Part shown: positions 1 through 5,982 of the stretch, in pieces
Numbering within the stretch: position 1 is the stretch's first letter
How the letters are laid out: every line of letters starts with the position of its first letter
Origin: an uncultured Selenomonadaceae bacterium
GTDB taxonomy: Bacteria; Bacillota; Negativicutes; Selenomonadales; Selenomonadaceae
DNA length: 7,282 bases
Direction: 5' to 3'
Assembly (NCBI GenBank): GCA_937902665.1
Contig: CALELM010000094.1
Location: 1 to 7,282 of the forward strand
Notes under the pieces: generated by a model
What the model was told of the DNA's origin: nothing
Databases searched by the model: none
What the model saw: only the letters and a program-made list of their open reading frames with translations
Made by a program: the position numbers and the translations under genes

Positions 1-810
1 ATTTTAGGATCGGGCAGCACCCGAATTGAATTTGCGAAACTTATTATACGTTATCAAAATGAGGGCGAAGTTCCGCAGTATTACGTTGAGGGTAACCATG
101 AAGCAATTATCTCACCTGCAGCATTTGACTTGGTACAGGCAGAACTTGCCAAACGCACGAAAGGCAAAGGTCGATATAGCGGAGTAAGTATTTTTTCCAA
201 CAAAGTAAAATGTGCCGACTGCGGAGCATGGTTTGGTTCCAAGGTTTGGCATTCCACAGACCAATATCGCAAAGTAATCTATCGATGCAATCACAAGTAC
301 AATGGAAGAAAATGCGATACCCCGCACGTTACGGAGGAGGAAATAAAAGCAGCGTTTATGTCAGCCTATAACCGATTATTCCACGAAAAGAAAGAAATTA
401 TCGCCAATGCACAGATGATACGCAGTACCATTTGCGTGACAAAAGAACTGGAAGAAGAGAAACATAAGCTGGAAAGCGAAATGGCTGTCATAGTTGAAAT
501 GACGCAAGACATTGTGGCAGAAAATGCCCGTGTTGTCCAAGACCAAGAGGAATATCAAAAACGCTATAACAAATTGGTGGAAAGATATGAACAGGTAAAA
601 GCCAACTACGATAATGTTGTAACAACAATAAGCACGAAGGAAGCACAAAGCGAACGGCTGGCAAAATTCATAAAAGACCTGAAATCACGAGACGGCATCC
701 TTCAGGAATTTGATGAGTGCCTTTGGGGGAGCATGGTAGATTTCATTACCATTGACAAAAACAAAGAATTTACAGTTACGTTTAAAGATGGGACAGAAAT
801 AAAAAGTTGA
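1..810 (+). CDS. Large serine recombinase, C-terminal half (partial at window start)
   Basis: The frame is open from base 1 to the TGA at 808-810, giving 269 codons with no start, so the gene begins upstream; an internal TTG at 130 is not a credible start because family-like sequence (GEVPQYYVEGNHEAII) precedes it. Family members cut and rejoin DNA at short att sites to move integrative elements or phages. What is visible is the end of the recombinase domain, then a zinc ribbon with Cys pairs at bases 211-222 (CADC) and Cys codons at 286 and 313 (RC..KC), then a Glu/Lys-rich coiled coil at about bases 430-700. The coiled coil usually controls synapsis and directionality. The closing IDKNKEFTVTFKDGTEI segment is typical of these proteins. 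Family length is about 500-560 residues, so the N-terminal catalytic Ser domain lies outside. Family assignment is secure; whether the enzyme is intact cannot be judged. Confidence 0.9.
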   Translation: MLGSGSTRIEFAKLIIRYQNEGEVPQYYVEGNHEAIISPAAFDLVQAELAKRTKGKGRYSGVSIFSNKVKCADCGAWFGSKVWHSTDQYRKVIYRCNHKYNGRKCDTPHVTEEEIKAAFMSAYNRLFHEKKEIIANAQMIRSTICVTKELEEEKHKLESEMAVIVEMTQDIVAENARVVQDQEEYQKRYNKLVERYEQVKANYDNVVTTISTKEAQSERLAKFIKDLKSRDGILQEFDECLWGSMVDFITIDKNKEFTVTFKDGTEIKS

Positions 811-817
811 CAAATAG

Positions 818-848
818 AAGTGCATGGCTGCGGCTTTGCACTTTTTTT
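818..848 (+). terminator. Intrinsic terminator after the recombinase gene
   Basis: AAGTGCA (818-824) pairs perfectly with TGCACTT (837-843), with a 12-base loop and a run of seven T at 842-848. It starts 7 bases after the recombinase stop, so it should separate that gene from the unit at 916. The overlapping repeat TTTGCA/TGCAAA (835-840, 853-858) could form an alternative, weaker hairpin. Confidence 0.75.
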
Positions 849-915
849 GCGTTGCAAAGGAAACAGGAATAATGATAAAATGTACGAAATTCTAAATGAA
901 TGAGGATAAATTTTC

Positions 916-1809
916 ATGATTATCAGCGCCAGTCGGAGGACAGATATTCCGGCTTTTTACTTTGATTGGTTTCTTCATCGTTTGCATGAAGGTTTTGTGG
1001 ACGTAAAAAATCCCTTCAACCGCAAGCAAGTCAGCAGGATATCGCTAAAACCGAGCAATGTCGATTGCATCGTTTTTTGGACGAAAGACCCTGCACCTAT
1101 GCTGAAACGATTGGAGGAATTATCGGGCTATCCCTTTTATGTGCAAGTATCCATCACACCTTATGAAAAAGATATAGAAACTAATCTGCGAAGCAAGAGG
1201 GAAATTATTCAAATCGTGCAGGAGCTATCTCGTTACATTGGCAGCAAGCGAGTGGTATGGCGGTATGATCCTATCTTGGTAAACGAACGTTATTCATTAG
1301 ACTATCATTTATCTTGGTTTGAGAATGCTTTGGAGAAATTATCTCCATTCGTTAATCAATGCGTTATCAGCTTTATCGACATTTATCCCAAAATCAAGAA
1401 GAATATCAAGAACCTCAATTTGCAGGAATTGGATGAAGCTGTTATGCATCAATTGGCATTTGGATTTTCTGAACTTGCTAGAGGCAGTGGCATTGTACTG
1501 TCGACTTGCTCGGAGCGTATCGACCTAGAGAAATACAAGATTTTCCACGGAGCCTGCATTGATAAGAAACTGATAGAGAGCATTACAGGGAAAAAGCTGC
1601 GTGTCGGCAAAGCGAAAAGTCAACGTCCACTTTGCAATTGCGTGGAGAGTTTCGACATTGGAGCATATGATACTTGTATCCACGGCTGTCATTATTGCTA
1701 TGCAAATAACAGTTTGCAAAGAGCAAAACTGGGTTTTGAGCAGCATGATAAAGTGTCAACCTGTCTTGTTGGCAGATTGTTGGGTGATGAAAAAATCACG
1801 ATGCATTAG
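916..1809 (+). CDS. DUF1848 family protein with C-terminal CxxxCxxC cluster motif
   Basis: This 297-residue protein matches the DUF1848 family: it opens with MIISASRRTDIPAFY, has FWTKDP near residue 54 and WRYDPI at 115-120, and ends in a Cys-rich segment. Cysteines sit at 198, 214, 240, 242, 254, 258 and 261; the last three form CIHGCHYC, i.e. the CxxxCxxC spacing used by radical SAM enzymes to bind a [4Fe-4S] cluster. Here the motif is near the C-terminus rather than the N-terminus, so an iron-sulfur role is inferred and the reaction is unknown. The ATG at 916 follows a TGAGG site at 901-905. The identical decamer GAATGAGGAT precedes both this start (898-907) and the next gene (1823-1832). 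A terminator lies upstream, so a promoter is expected at about 850-890; TTGCAA (852-857) with GATAAA (874-879) is only a weak candidate. It is the first gene of a three-gene unit. Confidence 0.88.
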   Translation: MIISASRRTDIPAFYFDWFLHRLHEGFVDVKNPFNRKQVSRISLKPSNVDCIVFWTKDPAPMLKRLEELSGYPFYVQVSITPYEKDIETNLRSKREIIQIVQELSRYIGSKRVVWRYDPILVNERYSLDYHLSWFENALEKLSPFVNQCVISFIDIYPKIKKNIKNLNLQELDEAVMHQLAFGFSELARGSGIVLSTCSERIDLEKYKIFHGACIDKKLIESITGKKLRVGKAKSQRPLCNCVESFDIGAYDTCIHGCHYCYANNSLQRAKLGFEQHDKVSTCLVGRLLGDEKITMH

Positions 1810-1838
1810 AATTGGAAACGTTGAATGAGGATTAACTG

Positions 1839-2636
1839 ATGAGTTGTAGATTAACTATTTTGGCAGAAAATAATGTTGAAGAAGGGAGTAATTTGGTAGC
1901 CGAACATGGTCTTTCCATTTTCGTGGAAACACCGGAATCCAACTTCTTGTTTGATTGTGGTCATACAGGCGTAGCTTGGAACAATGCCGAAAAACTTTCT
2001 GTGGATTTATCTTCCGTAGAGTTTGTTATTTTGAGCCACTCACATTATGACCATGCCGGAGGGTTTCCTTCTTTATTGAAGCATTGCCGTCCTAAAGTTG
2101 TGTACATAGGTAAAAATTTTTGGCAGGAGAAATTTTCCTACGATAGTGAAAATAATCGTTATCTCCCCAAAGGACCAGGATTTACAAAGACAGAATTAGA
2201 ATCGTGGGGCATTGAAGAGCGAATATGCAGCGACACTTTAAAATTGAACAACTATGCCCGGTTGTTCACGAATTTTAATAGAAGCTATCCTTTCGAGCAT
2301 ATTCCACTAAAGTTCGTACGTGGCGATAAAAAAGAGCCGGATATCTTTGATGATGAGATATGTTTGTTGCTCAAAGAGGGTGATGGTATTGCCTTAGTGG
2401 TTGGCTGTTCCCATCAAGGTATATTGAATATTGTCGCTACCATAAAAGAGCGGACAGGTATTCCCGTTTGGCGAATCATCGGTGGGATTCACTTGTGTAG
2501 CGAAAACCAAGAACGCATGGACATAACCTTAAACGAACTGGCACGTCTTGGTGTTCGTGAATTAAACCTTTGCCATTGTTCGGGAACGAATGTGCCGGGT
2601 AGAATAGCAACGGGGAGTGTCATTGAAGTGAAATAA
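1839..2636 (+). CDS. Metallo-beta-lactamase-fold hydrolase
   Basis: This complete 265-residue protein has the binuclear metal site of the MBL fold. The core motif HSHYDH gives H67, H69, D71 and H72, and further likely ligands are H192 (VVGCSHQG), H218 (GGIHL) and possibly H246 (LCHCSG). The layout, with an early LFDCG strand at 37-41, GCSHxG and a C-terminal CHCSG, resembles the subfamily annotated as related to 7,8-dihydropterin-6-yl-methyl-4-(ribofuranosyl)aminobenzene-phosphate synthase. That name is generic and should not be read as proof of a methanopterin role. No signal peptide is seen, so it is probably cytoplasmic. The ATG at 1839 follows TGAGGA at 1826-1831. It starts 29 bases after the DUF1848 stop and ends 18 bases before the next start, so co-transcription is likely. 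Substrate unknown. Confidence 0.9.
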   Translation: MSCRLTILAENNVEEGSNLVAEHGLSIFVETPESNFLFDCGHTGVAWNNAEKLSVDLSSVEFVILSHSHYDHAGGFPSLLKHCRPKVVYIGKNFWQEKFSYDSENNRYLPKGPGFTKTELESWGIEERICSDTLKLNNYARLFTNFNRSYPFEHIPLKFVRGDKKEPDIFDDEICLLLKEGDGIALVVGCSHQGILNIVATIKERTGIPVWRIIGGIHLCSENQERMDITLNELARLGVRELNLCHCSGTNVPGRIATGSVIEVK

Positions 2637-2654
2637 GGGGAGATTCGATTCACC

Positions 2655-3152
2655 ATGATTACACAAGAAGAAATTGAGCAGTCTGTTCGAGGGAAAAAGG
2701 CAAAGGAGAATTTTCAATCCGGCTATAATTGCACTCAATCGGTATTGCTTGCCTACGAGGATTACCTAAAGAAAAAAGGACTTGATGTCAAAACCGTTTT
2801 GCGTATGGCATCGCCAATGGGCGGTGGTATCAGCAGACTTCGCGAGGTATGCGGTACAGTTTCGGCGTTGTGCTTGTTAATTGGACTGACCAATGGCTAT
2901 GACAGTCCAAATGATGAAAAGAAAAAGGATTTGTATAGCAAAGTTCAGAAACTTGTCCTTGAATTTCAAAAGTACAATGGCTCCATAGTTTGCAGAGAGT
3001 TATTGGGCTTATCGCAAAAACACGATGAACCAATGCCATCAAAACGCACCAAAGAATATTATGCTAAACGTCCCTGTGCTGATTTATGTGCAACAGCAGC
3101 CGCTATTTTTGAAAAATATTATCCTAACGAACTGCATAGCTACGGGGGTTAA
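2655..3152 (+). CDS. C_GCAxxG_C_C family protein
   Basis: This 165-residue protein fits the C_GCAxxG_C_C family, named for its conserved cysteine pattern. Visible landmarks are GYNCTQSV (C26), a glycine stretch MGGGIS at 55-60, EVCGTVSALC (C66, C73), VCRELLG (C113) and RPCADLC (C141, C145). The GCAxxG core is degenerate here, reading CGTVSA. Such spaced cysteines suggest metal, cluster or thiol redox chemistry in the cytoplasm, but no reaction is established for the family as far as I know. The ATG at 2655 is preceded by AGGGGAG at 2636-2642, which overlaps the last base of the upstream stop codon. It is the last gene of the unit with the DUF1848 and MBL genes; transcription probably runs on to the terminator at 3318. 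The shared Cys/metal character of the three products suggests one pathway (inference). Confidence 0.85.
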   Translation: MITQEEIEQSVRGKKAKENFQSGYNCTQSVLLAYEDYLKKKGLDVKTVLRMASPMGGGISRLREVCGTVSALCLLIGLTNGYDSPNDEKKKDLYSKVQKLVLEFQKYNGSIVCRELLGLSQKHDEPMPSKRTKEYYAKRPCADLCATAAAIFEKYYPNELHSYGG

Positions 3153-3159
3153 TACTCCG

Positions 3160-3248
3160 TAACGATGAACACCTTATCGTTAATAGGGGTGTGCAAAAAT
3201 TGCACCCTGTGCGGGTGCATCGTTATGTGAGTATAGGGATTATCGTTA
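3160..3248. repeat. ATCGTTA repeat cluster with an inverted pair
   Basis: ATCGTTA occurs three times in direct orientation (3176-3182, 3219-3225, 3242-3248) and once inverted as TAACGAT (3160-3166). The first two copies form a perfect 7-base inverted repeat around a 9-base loop. The cluster begins 8 bases after the stop of the C_GCAxxG_C_C gene. It could be a protein-binding cluster, part of a recombination site, or structure in the 3' untranslated RNA; the function is not known. Confidence 0.4.
3192..3220 (+). other. Two mutually exclusive hairpins
   Basis: ATGCACCC-like arm 3200-3207 (read ATTGCACCC from 3199) pairs with GGGTGCAT at 3213-3220 around a 5-base loop; the outermost A/T arrangement is approximate, while TGCACCC (3201-3207) with GGGTGCA (3213-3219) is perfect. 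The same TGCA bases can instead close TGCAA (3192-3196) with TTGCA (3200-3204). The two folds cannot coexist. There is no U-run after either, so this is not a terminator by itself. Confidence 0.35.
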
Positions 3249-3251
3249 TCA

Positions 3252-3303
3252 TTGTATCATTTTAGACACGGTAATAGACAAAATTGTAGTTAATTTGATA
3301 CAA
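3252..3303. repeat. 52-bp inverted repeat in AT-rich DNA, possible recombination or protein-binding site
   Basis: TTGTATCA (3252-3259) and TGATACAA (3296-3303) are perfect 8-base inverted arms separated by 36 AT-rich bases. The overall span is near the size of serine-integrase att sites, and a partial serine recombinase is present in the window. The interior shows only weak dyad symmetry, so the att idea is speculative. A loose promoter inside this DNA is the other option. Confidence 0.25.
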
Positions 3304-3317
3304 ATTAAGAAAATAAT

Positions 3318-3363
3318 AAACACCTTGAAAACCTATGGATTAAGGGCTTCAAGGTGTTTTTCT
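3318..3363 (+). terminator. Strong intrinsic terminator, possibly bidirectional
   Basis: AAACACCTTGAA (3318-3329) pairs perfectly over 12 bases with TTCAAGGTGTTT (3348-3359), loop of 18 bases, followed by T residues to 3361. The A-rich left arm means it could also stop transcription arriving on the - strand. It lies 165 bases after the C_GCAxxG_C_C stop and isolates that unit from the AbiE operon. Confidence 0.8.
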
Positions 3364-3368
3364 GTGTT

Positions 3369-3389
3369 GTGGGGGACGTGGATTGAAAC
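3369..3389 (+). repeat. Solitary CRISPR-repeat-like 3' half (GTGGATTGAAAC)
   Basis: TGGGGGACGTGGATTGAAAC (3370-3389) resembles the 3' half of type I-C style repeats, which end in a G-rich stem arm, CGTGGATTGAAAT or -AAC. The exact 12-base core is 3378-3389. The matching 5' stem arm is absent: the bases upstream are the tail of the terminator. I find no second copy within this intergenic region, so this is not an array. It may be a degenerate terminal repeat, a solitary repeat unit carried by a mobile element, or chance. Confidence 0.35.
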
Positions 3390-3550
3390 AAGGGGCTGAG
3401 ATATGGTGGGATTAGCGGCTTTTTTGCTACGAGGGGGTTGCATGACTGGAATTAGCCCGTTTGCAGGGTGTAGTTGCTTGAAAGAGCATCATTTGCAGAG
3501 TATGCAAAAAGGAATACATATTGATGCGGTTTTCTCATTTTATCTGACAA
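3390..3550. other. Non-coding spacer without a recognised gene
   Basis: I see no credible coding frame with a ribosome site here. A small hairpin, TTTGCA (3492-3497) with TGCAAA (3503-3508), is the only structure noticed. The stretch separates the terminator and CRISPR-like remnant from the AbiE promoter region. Confidence 0.5.
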
Positions 3551-3551
3551 G

Positions 3552-3568
3552 CGATAGTTAAGCTATCG
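3552..3568. promoter_or_regulatory. Inverted repeat next to the AbiE promoter, candidate AbiEi operator
   Basis: CGATAG (3552-3557) and CTATCG (3563-3568) form a perfect 6-base inverted repeat with a 5-base centre. Its right arm overlaps the -35 hexamer at 3566-3571. AbiEi antitoxins studied elsewhere repress their own operon by binding inverted repeats at the promoter, so this is a good operator candidate, by inference. Confidence 0.45.
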
Positions 3569-3594
3569 ACTTTTATGCTTATTTAATATATAAT
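3566..3594 (+). promoter_or_regulatory. Sigma70-type promoter of the AbiE operon
   Basis: A consensus -10 TATAAT lies at 3589-3594, with TCGACT (3566-3571, four of six matches to TTGACA) exactly 17 bases upstream. Transcription would start near 3601, about 18 bases before the AbiEi start codon. A second inverted repeat, TGCTTAT (3576-3582) and ATAAGCA (3595-3601), brackets the -10 and is another possible repressor site. Confidence 0.65.
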
Positions 3595-3618
3595 ATAAGC
3601 ACGAAAGTTGGTGATACT

Positions 3619-4200
3619 ATGGAAGCAATCGCACACTTTGTTGATGAATCGGGACTCCTGCTGACCAAAGAAGCCCTTCGCGGCGGCATAAAAAAGGACA
3701 ACTTTTATCGCTTTGTCACGGATAACCACTTTGAGAAAGTTGCACAGGGCGTATATCTTTCCCCCGAAGCATGGGAAGACAGCGCCTTTGTCCTTCACCA
3801 GCGGTGCCCACAGGCCGTTTTTTCCCATGACGAGGCACTTTTCTACTACGAGCTCATCGACCGTGAACCTATGGAACAGACCATAACTATCTATTCCGGC
3901 TATAATACCCAAAAACTAAAAGCATCTGGAATAAAGGTATTCACAGTAAAAAAGGAATTACTTAACATTGGCCGGACAGAATATAAAAACTCCTTCGGAC
4001 ACATGATTCCCATCTACGACATGGAGAGATCTATCTGCGACCTTGTACGCAATCGGAGCAGTTTTGAAATCCAGGACTTCCAGACTGCCATAAAAAACTA
4101 CACCCGCCGTACCGACAGGGACTTAAACAGACTGATGTCCTATGCCCCTTTCTTCCGCGTGGAAAAACTGATACGCCAATACATGGAGGTGCTTTTGTAA
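3619..4200 (+). CDS. abiEi: AbiEi family antitoxin (type IV toxin-antitoxin)
   Basis: This 193-residue protein matches AbiEi antitoxins, which neutralise the AbiEii toxin without stable complex formation and repress the operon. The N-terminal ~50 residues look like the winged-helix DNA-binding domain, ending in the family-typical GVYLSPEAW (44-52). The C-terminal antitoxin domain includes FSHDEALFYYELIDREP (68-84) and PIYDMERSICDLVRNR (131-146), both characteristic. The start at 3619 has only a weak ribosome site (GGTGA, 3610-3614), but promoter spacing and the N-terminus support it. The stop TAA shares its last base with the toxin ATG, so the two are translationally coupled. The promoter and inverted repeats at 3552-3601 fit negative autoregulation. 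Codon use is clearly more C-rich than in the CD-NTase block downstream, suggesting a separate origin. Confidence 0.88.
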   Translation: MEAIAHFVDESGLLLTKEALRGGIKKDNFYRFVTDNHFEKVAQGVYLSPEAWEDSAFVLHQRCPQAVFSHDEALFYYELIDREPMEQTITIYSGYNTQKLKASGIKVFTVKKELLNIGRTEYKNSFGHMIPIYDMERSICDLVRNRSSFEIQDFQTAIKNYTRRTDRDLNRLMSYAPFFRVEKLIRQYMEVLL

Positions 4201-5060
4201 TGAAACTCACCCCAGCCCAGTTAAAGGGACGACTAAAGAATCTTGCCAACCAGCATCACGCAGATGCCCGCACTCTCATGCGCCTGTATATGATGGAACG
4301 CTTCCTGGAAAGAATATCTGCCTCAAATTACCGGGACAACTTCATAATCAAAGGCGGCATACTTGTCACCTCCCTAATTGGCGTGGCCTTGCGTTCTACC
4401 ATGGACATTGACACCACCATAAAGAATCTTAACCTATCCGATGAAGACATCCGTCGTATTGTAGATGAAATCTGCACCATTGACTTGCAGGACGATGTAA
4501 AATTCCAAGTAAAACATCTAAGCCGAATAATGGACGAAATGGACTATCCCGGCATCCGTGTCACACTGAATGCCTTTCTCGGCAATATGCTTGTCCCCAT
4601 GAAAATTGACATTTCCACCGGTGATGTAATCACCCCACGCGAAATACATCATCAGTATAAGCTGCTTCTGGAAGACCGTTCCATCCTGTTATGGTCGTAT
4701 AATCTGGAAACGCTGTTATCCGAAAAAATCCAAACCGTTCTTGCCCGTGGACAGCTGAACACACGGATGAGAGACTTCTACGACCTCTACGGCCTCTCCA
4801 GGATTTACCGTGACAAAATAGATGCTGCCACGCTCAAATTTGCATTCACAGCCACCTGTGCAAAACGCGCTACCCAAAATCTCCTCCAGGATGCTCCCAA
4901 GGTAATCACGAAGATACAGCAGGACAATAACCTGATGTCCCTGTGGAAATCTTACAAGAAAAAATACAACTACGCTGCAAATATCTCCTATGATGATATT
5001 ATGCTCAGTTTGACACAGTTGTTGGAGATCATAAAAGGGACGGAAATACAAAAACTTTAG
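4200..5060 (+). CDS. abiEii: AbiEii/AbiGii family nucleotidyltransferase toxin
   Basis: This 286-residue protein is the toxin partner of AbiEi, of the DUF1814 nucleotidyltransferase-like family; characterised members arrest growth and give phage abortive infection. The motifs appear in order: IKGGILV (50-56), then MDIDTTI with D69 and D71 as the metal-binding pair, MKIDIS with D137 as likely third acid, LLSEKIQTV (172-180) and the R-x-x-D-type segment RMRDFYDLYGL (189-199). No core motif appears to be missing, so it should be active. The ATG at 4200 overlaps the antitoxin stop by one base and follows GGAGGT at 4185-4190. The region before it is shared with the antitoxin end, so it has no promoter of its own that I can see. 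No convincing intrinsic terminator follows, so read-through into the CD-NTase gene is possible. Confidence 0.9.
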   Translation: MKLTPAQLKGRLKNLANQHHADARTLMRLYMMERFLERISASNYRDNFIIKGGILVTSLIGVALRSTMDIDTTIKNLNLSDEDIRRIVDEICTIDLQDDVKFQVKHLSRIMDEMDYPGIRVTLNAFLGNMLVPMKIDISTGDVITPREIHHQYKLLLEDRSILLWSYNLETLLSEKIQTVLARGQLNTRMRDFYDLYGLSRIYRDKIDAATLKFAFTATCAKRATQNLLQDAPKVITKIQQDNNLMSLWKSYKKKYNYAANISYDDIMLSLTQLLEIIKGTEIQKL

Positions 5061-5113
5061 AATCAAATTCCGCAAATATTTTTGTCGAAGAAAGCGGGCA
5101 AATGTATGAGGCC

Positions 5114-5140
5114 TGTTAGAATAAGATGTACGAAAGGGAA
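5114..5140 (+). promoter_or_regulatory. Extended -10 promoter candidate and ribosome site for the CD-NTase gene
   Basis: TGTTAGAAT (5114-5122) matches an extended -10 (TG-N-TATAAT with one mismatch), with no good -35. AAAGGGAA (5133-5140) is a good ribosome site placed 7-8 bases before ATG 5148. This site decides the start: the upstream TTG at 5082 has no comparable site and would add 22 basic residues not expected in the family. Confidence 0.45.
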
Positions 5141-5147
5141 AAATCAG

Positions 5148-5978
5148 ATGAGTTCTCATGTGAAAAGGAACAATCACCCAATAGATAAGGATACGAGATG
5201 TTTGATATCTACACGGTACAAGAGAATAACTAAATCGATTAATATTGAATTTTGGAATACTAATTCAGAAATCGCTCATAGTCGATATGTGGGCTCTTAT
5301 GGTCGTGGGACAGCAGTAAGCACTAGTGATCTTGATGTGCTTATGGAACTTCCGAATAATGAATATGATCATTTTACATCATTGACTGGTAATGGGCAGT
5401 CAAGATTGTTGCAGGCTGTGAAAGATTCAATACTTGAAACATATCCAACTACAGATGTTAAGGGAGATGGACAGGTTGTCATCGTGAAATTCTCCGATGG
5501 TATGAAGTTTGAGATTCTGCCGACTTTTCGAAAGATTGATTGGTTTGGAAACTGGGATGGAACATATAAATATCCTGATACCCATATGGGTGGAAACTGG
5601 ATGACAACAAACCCTAAAGCAGAGCAGGATGCCATGGATGAAAAGGATAATTATGATTATTCAAACGGGCTGCTTAAAGATACTTGCAAACATATTAGAT
5701 ATATTAGGGCAGAGAGTTTCAAGTCATACCATTTATCAGGAATTCTGATTGATAGTTTTGTTTATAGGGCAATTGGCGATTGGCATTGGTTAAGAGATGG
5801 CGAAGGACAGGGACGTAGTAATGACATGTGCTTTGAAGAAGTCCTTCTGGATTGCTATAATAGCTATTATTCATATGCATCGTTAATAACCCCAAAGCTA
5901 AGTGCTCCTGGTAGCGGCATGGAGGTGTCTGGCGATGATTGGGATGTACTTGGAAAAGTGCTAAATAAAATGGTATAG
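5148..5978 (+). CDS. SMODS-type nucleotidyltransferase (CD-NTase), CBASS signal synthase
   Basis: With the start at ATG 5148 the product is 276 residues. It carries the polymerase-beta-type active site of CGAS/DncV-like nucleotidyltransferases: GSYGRGT at 49-55 followed by DLD with D61 and D63, and a third acid likely E122 in MKFEILPTF. Downstream are the SMODS-typical W(M)TTNPKAEQ at 151-160 and the helix GLLKDTCKHIRYIRAE at 174-189. CBASS CD-NTases sense infection and make cyclic di- or oligonucleotides that activate an effector. The product here cannot be read from sequence. The gene lies 87 bases after the AbiE toxin and 4 bases before a SLATT membrane protein, the expected partner. It is markedly AT-richer than both flanking modules. 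No Cap2/Cap3, HORMA or TRIP13 gene is in the window, which would make it a minimal (type I-like) system. A general nucleotidyltransferase without immune role is the less likely alternative. Confidence 0.85.
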   Translation: MSSHVKRNNHPIDKDTRCLISTRYKRITKSINIEFWNTNSEIAHSRYVGSYGRGTAVSTSDLDVLMELPNNEYDHFTSLTGNGQSRLLQAVKDSILETYPTTDVKGDGQVVIVKFSDGMKFEILPTFRKIDWFGNWDGTYKYPDTHMGGNWMTTNPKAEQDAMDEKDNYDYSNGLLKDTCKHIRYIRAESFKSYHLSGILIDSFVYRAIGDWHWLRDGEGQGRSNDMCFEEVLLDCYNSYYSYASLITPKLSAPGSGMEVSGDDWDVLGKVLNKMV

Positions 5979-5982
5979 GATT

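Noticed and set aside
130..810. TTG at 130 as the start of the recombinase gene
   Set aside because: The frame stays open to base 1 and the upstream codons read as recombinase-family sequence, so the gene is simply cut by the window edge.
916..3152. Methanopterin-type biosynthesis pathway
   Set aside because: The MBL protein resembles a subfamily carrying that database name, but the neighbours give no support for such a pathway.
3360..3420. A CRISPR array
   Set aside because: Only one partial repeat-like sequence is present; no second copy at spacer distance and no cas gene.
5041..5082. Terminator after the AbiE toxin
   Set aside because: CGGAA (5041-5045) and TTCCG (5068-5072) pair over only five bases with a 22-base loop; too weak to call.
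5082..5147. 22-residue N-terminal extension of the CD-NTase from TTG 5082
   Set aside because: No ribosome site precedes it, while ATG 5148 has AAAGGGAA at ideal spacing; the extra residues show no family features.
4716..5177. 153-codon minus-strand frame opposite the AbiE toxin
   Set aside because: It is a shadow of a well-supported gene, with no family features of its own.
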